NCBI RefSeq assembly: GCF_000702665.1
Contig: NZ_JNJA01000023.1
Location: forward strand, 1-44,803
From: Solidesulfovibrio alcoholivorans DSM 5433
GTDB lineage: Bacteria; Desulfobacterota; Desulfovibrionia; Desulfovibrionales; Desulfovibrionaceae
Direction of reading: 5' to 3'
Length of the DNA stretch: 44,803 nt
Below the pieces are notes generated by a model. That model worked only from the letters and a program-made list of their open reading frames with translations, searched no databases and had not been told where the DNA came from. The translations under genes were made by a program, and so were the position numbers. Positions 23,645-31,780 of this stretch are shown piece by piece (position 1 is the first letter of the stretch; each line of letters opens with the position of its first letter).

Positions 23645-24831
23645 GGCTTGCGCCCGGAGGTTTGGCCGGAGGCGGCGGGTTCGCTGAAAAAGACGAAGAG
23701 AAAGCCCGAGAAAAAGGTCAGGATGCCCATGGTCACGAACATGGCCCCGAGCGCCATGACACGCGTCAAGGCCAGGCCCTGGGCCAGGGTGGAGACCCAT
23801 ATCGCCACGACGTAGCCGAGGATGGCCAGGCCCACGAGGCACAGGCCGCCGCCGATGAGGCACATGTTTTCCACGGTGACGAAGCGCGTCAGGCGGTAGA
23901 CCCAGCGGGACTGGGGCATGAAGGTCTGGTTGGCGTGGTAGGCCAGGGCGGCCACGCCCAGGATGCCGAGGTAGTAGCCGATGGTGATGGCGCTCGTGCC
24001 GATCACGAGCCAGTGGTCGCCCATCCAGAACGGGCCGAAGCGGAAGTCCTGGCCCGGGGGGGTGGTGAGCAGCACCGCCAGGATGCCGCAGCCGAAAAGG
24101 ACGCTCGCGACGGCGGGCAGGAAAAAGAGCCACAACGGGCTGTAGAGCAGCAGGAACTTGAGGTGCCGCCAGCCGTCGCGCCAGGGGTTGAGGTGCGGCG
24201 GCCGGCCGCGGGCGTCCTTGTGCAGCGTCACGGGCGTTTCCGCGACGCGCAGCTTGAGCAGCGCCGCCTTGACCACCATTTCGCTGGCGAATTCCATGCC
24301 CGTCGAGGTCAGGTGCATCCGCTCGTAGGCCTGCCTGGTGAAGGCGCGCAGGCCGCAGTGGGCGTCGCTGCAACCGGTGCGGAAAAAGAGGTTGAGGATG
24401 CCGGTGAGCGCCGGGTTGCCGATGTGGCGGTTTTTCCAGGGCATGGCCCCGGCTTCGATGCCACCCTTGAAGCGCGAGCCCATGCACAGGTCGCAGCCCT
24501 GGGTCAGCTTCTCCACCATGGGCACGGCTTCGCGAAAATCGTAGGAGGCGTCGGCGTCGCCCATGACCACGTACGTCCCGTTTGCCGCCTCGATGCCGTA
24601 GCGCAGGGCGCTGCCGTAGCCGCGCTGCGGGCAATGGGCCACGCGGCAGCCGAGGCTCGCTGCGAGCAGCGGACTGCCGTCCGTGCTGCCGTTGTCGCTG
24701 ACGATGATTTCCCCGCTGAAGCCTTTTCCCGCCAGAAGCGCGAGGGCTTCCCGGGCCATGGCGACGGCCGCGGGCAGCGCCTGGGCCTCGTTGAGGCAGG
24801 GGAGCACGAAGGTGACGTCGAGGGTGGGCAT
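23641..24831 (-). CDS. Family 2 glycosyltransferase, dolichol-phosphate-mannose-synthase-like, with membrane domain
   Basis: A 396-residue protein. Residues 5-230 are a GT2 catalytic domain: VTFVLPCLNEAQALP, IIVSDNGSTDGSP and the metal site GDADASYDF (Asp92 and Asp94). GSRFKGG and the acceptor-loop segment CGLRAFTRQAYE follow. This resembles polyprenyl-phosphate sugar synthases. From about residue 235 several membrane spans follow (LLYSPLWLFFLPAVASVLFGCGIL, SAITIGYYLGILGVAALAY and others near the end). It should load a sugar onto a lipid carrier at the inner face of the membrane, probably for the neighbouring GT-C-like protein. That link is inference. Confidence 0.9.
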   Translation of the reverse strand: MPTLDVTFVLPCLNEAQALPAAVAMAREALALLAGKGFSGEIIVSDNGSTDGSPLLAASLGCRVAHCPQRGYGSALRYGIEAANGTYVVMGDADASYDFREAVPMVEKLTQGCDLCMGSRFKGGIEAGAMPWKNRHIGNPALTGILNLFFRTGCSDAHCGLRAFTRQAYERMHLTSTGMEFASEMVVKAALLKLRVAETPVTLHKDARGRPPHLNPWRDGWRHLKFLLLYSPLWLFFLPAVASVLFGCGILAVLLTTPPGQDFRFGPFWMGDHWLVIGTSAITIGYYLGILGVAALAYHANQTFMPQSRWVYRLTRFVTVENMCLIGGGLCLVGLAILGYVVAIWVSTLAQGLALTRVMALGAMFVTMGILTFFSGFLFVFFSEPAASGQTSGRKP

Positions 24832-24859
24832 GGACGCTCGCTCGGCTTGGGTCGCGGCG

Positions 24860-24900
24860 AAAAAACGCCGATTTACGCCATGCTAGCGAAGCGGCGGCGT
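24860..24900 (-). terminator. Possible intrinsic terminator after the GT-C-like gene
   Basis: Read on the minus strand, ACGCCG (24900-24895) and CGGCGT (24870-24865) close a hairpin with extra internal pairing, followed by a run of T (24864-24860). It lies between the GT-C-like gene and the next glycosyltransferase. It may therefore split the cluster into two transcripts or reduce read-through. The loop is long, so confidence is modest. Confidence 0.45.
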
Positions 24901-24923
24901 CTTGTCATGGGAAAAGAGCCTGC

Positions 24924-26600
24924 CTACGGAGCCGGCTGCGGGGTTGCGGCGTCCTTGCCTGGTTCCGGGCAGGCGCGGAAATCGATGTTGCGGGCGGAGA
25001 TATGGGCGCAGAAGCGGTCCCGGTCCTTGAAATAGGCGAATAGGGCCTTGTCTTTTTCCGGCCCCAGGTCCCTGGCCCAGACCACCCGGGCGTGGTCGAT
25101 GTCGGCGCGGTTGTAGACCCATTCCGCGTGGACGTTGCTGTCCGGCGCGTAGGTGACGACGACCAGATGGTTGCCCGGGAGCGCTTCCAGCTTGTCTTCG
25201 ATCTGCCGGCGGATCTCGCCCTGGCGCTGGTTGTCGCTTGTGGCGCGGCGGGGGTAATCCATGACGCCCTTGACCGTGAAGAAAACGAGCACAAGGGGCA
25301 GCAGCCGCACCAGCGACAGACCGACGGGGCAGCCGAAGATTTTGACCGTGCGCAGCCAGCGGTAGATGCCAAGCCAGGCCACGGCGAAAAGTCCCAGCGC
25401 CGGGGCGAAATAGTGCGGCGCGGTCCAGAGGAAGCTCAGCGAAGCGGCGAGCACGGCCGCAGTGGCCAAAAGCGGCGCGCGAACGCGGCGGTTGGCGCAA
25501 TAGGCAACGGGCGCGACGAACACGGCCAGGAAGAAGAGGGGGAAGAGCAGGGAGGCGAAGACCCGTCCCCGGTAAGGCAGGCCGGCGATGCGGCCGGCGA
25601 GGGTGCTTTCCCGGAGCAGGGCAGGCGTGCCCCATTCCGTGTGGTAGCGCAGCATTTCCCGGGGGATGCCTTCGGGCACGGCGTCGGTGGCTTTGGTCGT
25701 AAGCCAGAAACCCTGGTCGTACTGCTTGCTGTAGACGACGTACGGGATGGAGAAGGCGTCGCCGGTGACGGCGTGGTTGTAATAAAGGAGCGCACCGGCC
25801 CCGGCGGCCACGGTCAGCGCCAGGGGCAGGGCGGCGCGGCGCAGGGGCAGGCGCGGCTGCGGCTGTCGCCGCCAGGCGGCCACGGCCAGCCAGCACAGAA
25901 GTATCGCGCCGAGTATCGCGCCTTCGTAGGGCCGCGTCGCGGCCAGCAGCGTCGCGCCGATGCCGAACACGATGCCGGACGCGAGCGTGGGCGCGGCGAG
26001 CAGCCGTCCCGTCGCGCCCACGGCCAGACAGCCGCCGATGGCGGCCACGGCACCGCCCCAGTAGGACGTGGCCCAGTAATGGGTCGCCCCGAACTGCAAG
26101 GCCGTGACCATGCCGCCGAAAAAGGCCCAGCCCGGCGGCAGGAAGCCTTGCAGGCACCAGACCATGGCCGCGCACATGGCGGCCACGGACAGGGCCACGC
26201 CCCACCAGGGGTGGCCGAGCAGGCGTTGCCCCAGGGCCAGGAACGCGCCCTGGCCAGGGAAGAATTTCGAGGCGTAGGTCGGATGCTGGAGCACGTGGAA
26301 GGTCTGGAAGTGCTCCCACAGGGGGTGGGTCGGCATGGCGAGATGCCCCGAAGCGAAGGTGTCCGCCTGGAGCAGGTAGCTGTATTCGTCATGGATGGCC
26401 GGGATGCCGGCCGGCACGAGGGGCAACAGGGACACGCGCAGGGTCAGCGCGAACAGGAAGGTGAAGACGACGGCGAACAGCCTGTGCCGGGCGCGCCGGC
26501 CGAGGAACCATTCGACGTGGCGCAACGCCTTGCCGCCGCGCATGGGGTTTTTGAGCCCCGGTAGGGCGGCGGCGACATGAAACAGGGGCAGCAGGTCCAT
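24924..26600 (-). CDS. Polytopic GT-C-like glycosyltransferase
   Basis: A 558-residue protein with roughly ten hydrophobic spans and a soluble C-terminal domain of ~120 residues. After the first span comes the periplasmic loop IPAIHDEYSYLLQADTFASGHLA, then PTHPLWEHFQTFHVLQHPTYAS. The DEYSYLLxADTF pattern, with acidic residues directly after span 1, is characteristic of GT-C enzymes that use polyprenyl-phosphate sugars in the periplasm. The C-terminal part (LPGNHLVVVTYAPDSNVHAEWVYN) is a soluble fold. It starts nine bases after the methyltransferase stop. Donor and acceptor are unknown. Confidence 0.8.
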   Translation of the reverse strand: MDLLPLFHVAAALPGLKNPMRGGKALRHVEWFLGRRARHRLFAVVFTFLFALTLRVSLLPLVPAGIPAIHDEYSYLLQADTFASGHLAMPTHPLWEHFQTFHVLQHPTYASKFFPGQGAFLALGQRLLGHPWWGVALSVAAMCAAMVWCLQGFLPPGWAFFGGMVTALQFGATHYWATSYWGGAVAAIGGCLAVGATGRLLAAPTLASGIVFGIGATLLAATRPYEGAILGAILLCWLAVAAWRRQPQPRLPLRRAALPLALTVAAGAGALLYYNHAVTGDAFSIPYVVYSKQYDQGFWLTTKATDAVPEGIPREMLRYHTEWGTPALLRESTLAGRIAGLPYRGRVFASLLFPLFFLAVFVAPVAYCANRRVRAPLLATAAVLAASLSFLWTAPHYFAPALGLFAVAWLGIYRWLRTVKIFGCPVGLSLVRLLPLVLVFFTVKGVMDYPRRATSDNQRQGEIRRQIEDKLEALPGNHLVVVTYAPDSNVHAEWVYNRADIDHARVVWARDLGPEKDKALFAYFKDRDRFCAHISARNIDFRACPEPGKDAATPQPAP

Positions 26601-26609
26601 GGCGGCGCG

Positions 26610-27266
26610 TCAGGCTCCGGCGACAGGGGTGAAGGTCGCGACGTAGCATTTGTAGAAGGACCAGTCGCTGACCCTGTGCGGCCGGAAACCCAGCGCCTCG
26701 AGGCTGCGGCGAAACCCTTCCCAGCCCTTGCAGAAGGCCATCTGCGCGTCCTTCTCTTCCATGGCGTTGCGGTGCATGGCCGGAAACAGGCGCAGGAAGG
26801 CGAAATAGAAGAATCGACCGACGGGCGAAGCCATGTTCGGTTCGTAGATGAAAAGCGTGGCGCCCGGTTCGCACAGTCGGGCGATGTTGCGCGCCGCGTC
26901 CGTGAGGCTTGCGGCCGGCAGGTGGTGGAGCATGCATTGCACGAACACGTGGCGGAAGCGGCGGCCGAGGTCCAGCTCCGGCGTGGTCAGGGACTCCCGG
27001 TAGAAGGTGACCCGAGCGGCGACGTCGGGATAGAGGGCGTTGTCGAGGTCGAGGCCCGAAAGGTCGGTATAGCCGCGCCGGGCAAGGTTGCGCAGGAAGT
27101 TGCCCTTGGCGCAGCCGACGTCGATGAGGCTCGCCTTCCTGTCCCGAGGCAGGGGGAGGATGAAGCGGTACTTGAGGTCCTGGAACAATTGCACGCAAGG
27201 GTTGCGGTCCACTACGGCGCTGTAGAGTTCCTCGCAGCGTTTGTCGTCGATGTTCGCGATGGGCAT
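26610..27266 (-). CDS. SAM-dependent class I methyltransferase
   Basis: A 218-residue protein from ATG 27266, with a strong AGGAGGAA ribosome-binding site. The SAM-binding motif I is SLIDVGCAKGNFLRNL (47-62). It is followed by an acidic motif II (LSGLDLDNALYP), and motifs III/IV around FRHVFVQCMLHHLP and LCEPGATLFIYEPN. This is the Methyltransf_11/25 type that methylates small molecules, lipids or sugars. It heads the minus-strand cluster, so it probably acts on the same surface product as the glycosyltransferases. The acceptor is unknown. Confidence 0.88.
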   Translation of the reverse strand: MPIANIDDKRCEELYSAVVDRNPCVQLFQDLKYRFILPLPRDRKASLIDVGCAKGNFLRNLARRGYTDLSGLDLDNALYPDVAARVTFYRESLTTPELDLGRRFRHVFVQCMLHHLPAASLTDAARNIARLCEPGATLFIYEPNMASPVGRFFYFAFLRLFPAMHRNAMEEKDAQMAFCKGWEGFRRSLEALGFRPHRVSDWSFYKCYVATFTPVAGA

Positions 27267-27359
27267 GCGGGCGGATTCCTCCTGCGCGGGCGGCGCGCCC
27301 CGGCGGCGATGGTCCTGACGGCTGTACCCGCCGGGGCGTTCCCTGTCAAAGCGGCGGCG

Positions 27360-28076
27360 TCAGCCCTTGCGCTTGACCAGGCACAGCGAAAGGTAGTGCG
27401 GTTTTTCCGGGGCCTTTTCCAGGTCGCGTTCCACGGCCTCGCCCGGGTGTCCCAGGCGCGTGACGAAGGTCGTGCGCCCGGCCAGGCCCAGGGTGCCAAG
27501 CAGCGCGCGCAACCGGGGGAAGTGGCGGTAGGCCTTGAGGATGACGGCGTTGTCCGCGGCGTCAAGGGCGCGCTCCAGCCGGCCGTTGTCGTCGATGCCC
27601 GAGGCCACGAGCAGGTTCTCGCCCGCCTCGGCCAGCACGTCGCCCGTGGCCGCGGCCGCGGCCTGGAACGAGGTGATCCCCGGCACGATGGCGACCGGAA
27701 GCCCGGGCAGGAGCCCGCGCAGGCGCGGCAGCACATAGCCGAAGGTGCTGTAGAGCATGGGATCGCCCAGGGTGACGAAGGCGGCGTCGCGTCCGGAGGC
27801 GAGCACCGCCGCCATGGCCGCGGCGTTTTGCGTCCAGGCCGCTTCCAGGGCGTCCGCGTCGCGGGTCATGGGAAAGGGCAGCCGGGTCACGTCCGTGCCT
27901 GCGGGCAGGTGGGGCCGGATGATGGCCTCGGCGATGGAGTAGTCGTTCTTGCTCGACGAGGCGGCGAAGACCGTCGCGCCGCCGCCGAGGATCTTGGCGG
28001 CCTTGAACGTGAGCAGGTCCGGGTCGCCGGGGCCGACGCCGATGCCGTAGAGCGTGCCGCTGGGCGTCGCCGTCAT
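27360..28076 (-). CDS. cobI: Precorrin-2 / cobalt-factor-II C20-methyltransferase
   Basis: A 238-residue protein starting at ATG 28076, which overlaps the stop of the binding-protein gene in ATGA. It belongs to the tetrapyrrole methylase family, with GIGVGPGDPDLLTFKAAKIL at the N terminus, FVTLGDPMLYSTFGYVLPRL (the GDP loop) and IVPGITSFQAAAAATG. These are signatures of CobI/CbiL, which adds the C20 methyl group from SAM during corrin ring synthesis. Given the cobalt chelatase in the same operon, the early-cobalt (anaerobic) substrate, cobalt-factor II, is more likely. It is the last gene of the riboswitch-controlled operon. Confidence 0.93.
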   Translation of the reverse strand: MTATPSGTLYGIGVGPGDPDLLTFKAAKILGGGATVFAASSSKNDYSIAEAIIRPHLPAGTDVTRLPFPMTRDADALEAAWTQNAAAMAAVLASGRDAAFVTLGDPMLYSTFGYVLPRLRGLLPGLPVAIVPGITSFQAAAAATGDVLAEAGENLLVASGIDDNGRLERALDAADNAVILKAYRHFPRLRALLGTLGLAGRTTFVTRLGHPGEAVERDLEKAPEKPHYLSLCLVKRKG

Positions 28077-29023
28077 GGCCGCGCCTCCTTGTGGGCGTCG
28101 CCGGCAAGGAGCGTGGCCAGCGCTTCGGCGGCGTCCACGCTGCCGGGACCGGGGCGCGAGTAGAGCGCCTCGTCGACGAGGTAGGCCTGGCCGTTTTTGA
28201 CGCAGGGCAGGGCGGCGTATTCCGGCCGCTCGGTCATGGGCCGCGCCTCGGGGTTCATGGGGCCGCGCTGGGTCAGGCAGACGTCCGGGGCCAGGCGCAG
28301 GAGTTCCTCGTCGGACAGGCGCACGATCTTTTTCTCCGCCGCCACGGCGTTTTCCCCGCCCGCGGCAGCAATGACCGCATCGACCATGGACCCCTTGCCC
28401 GCGGCGAGCAGGCTGCCGGAGCGGACCTCGAAAAAGACCTTGGGCCGCGCCTTGCCCTCCGCCTTGGCGGCCTTGGCGGCCAGGGCGGCCAAGCGGTCCT
28501 GCAGGGCGGCGACGAGGCGGCCTGCCGCCTCCTTTGCGCCCGTAAGCGTGCCGATGCGCAGGATGGCGGCGCAAAGCCCCGGGAAATCCGTGACGGAAAA
28601 GACCGCCACGGGCACGCCCAGGCGCGAAAGGGCCTCCACGGCCTGCTCGGCCTCGCCGCGCCCGGCCATTTGCAGCACGAGGTCGGGCTTGACCGCGAGC
28701 ACATGCTCCAGGTTGGGCCGCATGTGCGTGCCGATCACCGGCAGGGTGGCGATGGAGGGCGGCGTGGCGTCGGCTTCGGTGCGGGCCACGATGCGGTCCG
28801 CCATCCCCATGCCGGCCAGGATCTCGTTGAACGCGCCGTAGAGCGCGACCACGCGCGTGGCCGGTTGGGGCAGGACGATTTCGCGCCCGGCGTCATCGGT
28901 GACGGAGACCGTCGCCCGCGCCGGGGACGCCGTGAGAAAGACGAGCAGGCACAGGGCCAGGCACGGCCAGCGCCTGCGGCAGGCCGCTTCGCGGGTGGGT
29001 GACGACCAGGATGTCGGTGTCAT
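28073..29023 (-). CDS. Cobalamin/metallophore ABC transporter substrate-binding protein (BtuF-like)
   Basis: A 316-residue exported protein. The N terminus has Arg residues, a hydrophobic core (CLALCLLVFLTASPARA) and a likely signal-peptidase site after ARA. The mature part is a periplasmic binding protein of the BtuF/FecB type: VSVTDDAGREIVLPQPATRVVALYGAFNEIL, IGTHMRPNLEHVLAVKPDLVL and LSDEELLRLAPDVCL. The only usable start in this frame is ATG 29023, preceded by GAGG, so the gene overlaps the ATPase gene by 131 bases in another frame. The operon's riboswitch and chelatase point to a corrinoid or cobalt-linked substrate. Confidence 0.9.
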   Translation of the reverse strand: MTPTSWSSPTREAACRRRWPCLALCLLVFLTASPARATVSVTDDAGREIVLPQPATRVVALYGAFNEILAGMGMADRIVARTEADATPPSIATLPVIGTHMRPNLEHVLAVKPDLVLQMAGRGEAEQAVEALSRLGVPVAVFSVTDFPGLCAAILRIGTLTGAKEAAGRLVAALQDRLAALAAKAAKAEGKARPKVFFEVRSGSLLAAGKGSMVDAVIAAAGGENAVAAEKKIVRLSDEELLRLAPDVCLTQRGPMNPEARPMTERPEYAALPCVKNGQAYLVDEALYSRPGPGSVDAAEALATLLAGDAHKEARP

Positions 29024-29723
29024 AGATCCTCGAGAGGGTTTCGCTGGTGAAGACCGCGGCCACGGGGCCGTCGGCGGCGATGTTGCCGTTTTTCATGAAA
29101 ATGAGCCGGTTGCAGTAAAGCGCCGCCAGGTTGACGTCGTGCAGCGCGGCGACGATGGTCGCGCCCGCGGCGTTTCGCGCGGCAAGCAGGCCGTAAAGCT
29201 CCATTTTGCGGGCGATGTCCAGGCCCGCCGAGGCTTCGTCCAGAATGAGCGCCTTGGCGTCCTGGGCCAGCGCCCGGGCCGCGAGCACGCGCTGGAATTC
29301 GCCGCCCGAGAGTTCGCCCAGACGCCTTGCGGCGAGATGGGCCACGCCCACGGCCTCCATGGCCGCGCGCGCGGCGTTGTCGTCGTCCTCGCCGTAGCCG
29401 CCGAGAAAGCGCAGGTAGGGATAGCGGCCCATGAGCACCAACGCGCGTACGGGCAGCTCTCCGGCGTTTTCGGCGCGTTGCGGCACGGCGGCGACCAGGC
29501 GTGCGCGCTGCCTGGCGGACAGGGACGAGGCGTCGCGGCCATCCAGGCGCACCGTGCCCGCGCGCGGAGCCAGGATGCCGGTTGCGGCGAGCAGCAGCGT
29601 GGTCTTGCCCGCGCCGTTGGGGCCGAGAAGCCCGACCATTTCGCCCGGGGCGATGTGCAGGTCGATGCCGCCAAGGACGTCGGCGTCGCCGTAGCCGGCG
29701 CGCAGGCCCTCGATGCGGATCAC
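28893..29723 (-). CDS. ABC transporter ATP-binding protein (BtuD/FecE-like)
   Basis: A 276-residue protein from GTG 29723, overlapping the permease stop in GTGA. Walker A is GPNGAGKTT (34-42), the signature is LSGGEFQRVLAARAL, and Walker B is AKALILDEASAGLD with the switch His in AALHDVNL. The sequence is typical of FecE/BtuD subunits of type II importers. Its last ~43 codons run over the start of the binding-protein gene, and this tail (HPRSGLPQALAVPGPVPARL...) looks like non-conserved extension. It powers the importer with the neighbouring permease. Confidence 0.95.
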   Translation of the reverse strand: MIRIEGLRAGYGDADVLGGIDLHIAPGEMVGLLGPNGAGKTTLLLAATGILAPRAGTVRLDGRDASSLSARQRARLVAAVPQRAENAGELPVRALVLMGRYPYLRFLGGYGEDDDNAARAAMEAVGVAHLAARRLGELSGGEFQRVLAARALAQDAKALILDEASAGLDIARKMELYGLLAARNAAGATIVAALHDVNLAALYCNRLIFMKNGNIAADGPVAAVFTSETLSRIYDTDILVVTHPRSGLPQALAVPGPVPARLSHGVPGAGDGLRHR

Positions 29724-30775
29724 GACCGGCCCCCGGCGCGCGGGGCGAGCAGCAAAAAGGCGAAAAACGGGCCGCCGAGCAGCGCCGTGACCACGCCGAC
29801 GGGCAGTTCCGCGCCGCCGGGGAGGATCGTGCGCGAGGCGACGTCGGCAAGGACTAAAAGCGCCCCGCCGGTCAGCGCGCTTTGCGTGAGCATGCCCTTG
29901 TGCTCGGCCCCGAACAGCCGGCGGCAGGCATGGGGCGCGATGAGCCCGACAAAGCCGATGACCCCGGACACGGCCACGGCTCCGGCCGTGAGCAGGCTTG
30001 CCGCGCCGAGCAGGCACAGCCGCGCCCGGCCGGTGGACACGCCGAGCTGGCGGGCCTGTGTTTCGCCGAGAAGCAAGATATCGAGCTCGCGCACGAAAAG
30101 ACGCACCACGGCGAGCCCGAGGACAAGGCAGGGCAGGAAGAGGACGAGCTCCGGCTTGCCCCTGCCCTGGAAGCCGCCCATGATCCAGAAGACGATGCCG
30201 GCCACGGATTCCTCGTTGAGCGCCTTGACGAGCGAGAGCAGGGCGGAAAGGAACGTGGCGGCGATGATGCCGGAAAGGACCACGGTTTCGCGGCGCAGGC
30301 CGCCGGCCGCGCGCGACAGGGCGAGCACGGCGGCCAGGGTCGCGCCGCCGCCGGCCAGGGCGCACAGAGGTGTGGCCAGCCGGGCTCCCGTGGCGGCGGC
30401 TAGGCCAAGGGTGAGCGAAAGCGCCGCACCGAAGGCCGCGCCGCCCGAAACGCCGAGGGTGAACGGGTCGGCCAAAGGATTTCGCAGCACGCCCTGGAAC
30501 ACCCCCCCGGCCACGGCCAGGGCCGCGCCCACGCCGTAGGCCAGCACCCCCCGCCACAGCCGCAGATCGAGGACCACGGCGGCGAGCGCCGGATCGGCGG
30601 CCGTTGCCGCGCCGGAAAAACCCGGCAGGCCCATAGCGTGGCCGAGGACGGCCGTGACCTGGGAGGGTGTGGCGGGATAGGCCCCGGCCAGACAGGCCGC
30701 GACAAGGGCGGCCAGCCCGGCCAGGGCGGGAATGCACGCGGCGAGCCGGCCGCGTGGGGCGCATGCGTCGGACAT
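29720..30775 (-). CDS. ABC transporter permease, FecCD/BtuC family
   Basis: A 351-residue integral membrane protein with about ten spans, starting at ATG 30775, which shares one base with the cbiK stop (TAATG). Family signatures are LRLWRGVLAYGVGAALAVAGGVFQGVLRNPLADPFTLGVSGGAAFGA near residues 70-120, TVVLSGIIAATFLSALLSL, and the ATPase-contact and end region GFVGLIAPHACRRLFG. ELPVGVVTALLGGPFFAFLL follows near the C terminus. It forms the channel of a corrinoid or metal-chelate importer. Confidence 0.94.
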   Translation of the reverse strand: MSDACAPRGRLAACIPALAGLAALVAACLAGAYPATPSQVTAVLGHAMGLPGFSGAATAADPALAAVVLDLRLWRGVLAYGVGAALAVAGGVFQGVLRNPLADPFTLGVSGGAAFGAALSLTLGLAAATGARLATPLCALAGGGATLAAVLALSRAAGGLRRETVVLSGIIAATFLSALLSLVKALNEESVAGIVFWIMGGFQGRGKPELVLFLPCLVLGLAVVRLFVRELDILLLGETQARQLGVSTGRARLCLLGAASLLTAGAVAVSGVIGFVGLIAPHACRRLFGAEHKGMLTQSALTGGALLVLADVASRTILPGGAELPVGVVTALLGGPFFAFLLLAPRAGGRS

Positions 30776-31659
30776 TATTTCCCGGGCAGGGCGTCGAGGG
30801 TCGTCTTCAAGTGGTCCATCCACACGGCGGCCACGGCCTCGCGGTCGCCGTTGCCGGCCATCACGGGCACGCTCTCGACGCCGGCCTTTTTGAGCGTCGA
30901 AGCCAGGGAGTCGTCCTCCTTTCCGGCCATGTCGTTGTGGGCATGGTCGCCGGCCACGGCGAAAAGCGGCAGAAGGAAGGCCTTCTTGACGCCGCGCGCC
31001 TTGAGCTCGGACACGAGGTCCTCGAAACTCGGCGTGCCCTCGACCGTGGTCACGAAAGCGTTCTTGTCTTCGCGCCACAGGGTGTATTGCAGGGCGGGAT
31101 AGGCCATGTTGGCGGGGTGGTCCGTACCATGGCCGACGAAGACAAGGGCGTCGCCGGGTTTCCTGTCCTTGGGCGCGGAAGCCAGGAGCGCCTTGGCCAC
31201 GCGGGGAAAGTCCTCGCGCGAATAAAGCAGGGGGGCGGTCACTTCCACATGGGAAAGTCCCTTGGGCAGTCCCGAAAAAGCCTGAGCCAGACGTTCGAGG
31301 TCGTTGAACTCATGGCCGGGAATGGTTTGCAGGGAGAAAAGGGCCACATCGGTGACGCCCTGGTCGGGCAGGGCGGCCAGTGCCTCGGCCGGGGAGGGCA
31401 CAGTCTGTCCTTGCTTGGCCAGTTTGTGGCGGATCATGGACGCGGTGTAGCACAGGCTTACGGGCACGCCGGGATAGGCGGCCTTGACGCGTTCCACCAT
31501 TTTCTGGATGGCCGGCGCGGCCTCGGGCACGGTGGTGCCGAAGGCGGCCACGACGATGGCGCGTTTGGGTTCCTTTTTGGCGTCATGGCCGGCCATGGCC
31601 GGCGCGGCGAGGAGCAGGCACAGGGTCAGACAGGGAAGGATGCGCTTGAAAAACGGCAT
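30775..31659 (-). CDS. cbiK: Periplasmic sirohydrochlorin cobaltochelatase CbiK
   Basis: A 294-residue protein from ATG 31659, with GGAGG eight to twelve bases upstream. A signal peptide (MPFFKRILPCLTLCLLLAAPAMA) predicts export. The mature enzyme inserts Co2+ into sirohydrochlorin in anaerobic B12 synthesis. CbiK motifs include AIVVAAFGTT, VFVGHGTDHPAN with His177, and LLPLFAVAGDHAHNDMAG with His239. After removing 23 signal residues these become 154 and 216, the positions I recall for the catalytic His pair of the Desulfovibrio vulgaris periplasmic CbiK. His116 may match the haem-binding His of that protein. It is first in the operon, behind a cobalamin riboswitch. Confidence 0.93.
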   Translation of the reverse strand: MPFFKRILPCLTLCLLLAAPAMAGHDAKKEPKRAIVVAAFGTTVPEAAPAIQKMVERVKAAYPGVPVSLCYTASMIRHKLAKQGQTVPSPAEALAALPDQGVTDVALFSLQTIPGHEFNDLERLAQAFSGLPKGLSHVEVTAPLLYSREDFPRVAKALLASAPKDRKPGDALVFVGHGTDHPANMAYPALQYTLWREDKNAFVTTVEGTPSFEDLVSELKARGVKKAFLLPLFAVAGDHAHNDMAGKEDDSLASTLKKAGVESVPVMAGNGDREAVAAVWMDHLKTTLDALPGK

Positions 31660-31669
31660 GCGGGGAAAA

Positions 31670-31687
31670 CCTCCATGGGTATGGAGG
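31670..31687 (-). promoter_or_regulatory. Hairpin that can mask the cbiK ribosome-binding site
   Basis: On the minus strand CCTCCAT (31687-31681) can pair with ATGGAGG (31676-31670) around a four-base loop. The 3' arm contains the GGAGG of cbiK. This is the form expected of a translational expression platform for the upstream cobalamin riboswitch. Confidence 0.6.
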
Positions 31688-31696
31688 GCTCTTGAA

Positions 31697-31729
31697 GAAA
31701 GGAAGAAAGCGACGTCCCGGCCCGGGACG
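31697..31729 (-). terminator. Terminator-like hairpin in the cbiK leader
   Basis: CGTCCCGG and CCGGGACG (31713-31729) form an 8-bp stem with a one-base loop (three bases if the inner pair opens). On the minus strand it is followed by a T/C-rich stretch, TCGCTTTCTTCCTTTC. It lies between the riboswitch and the start codon and could provide transcriptional control. The tail is weaker than a pure T run. Confidence 0.45.
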
Positions 31730-31780
31730 CGCACTTTATCCCGAAGCCCGGCCGGCAAAAGCCCTCGTTGCCGACGGGGT

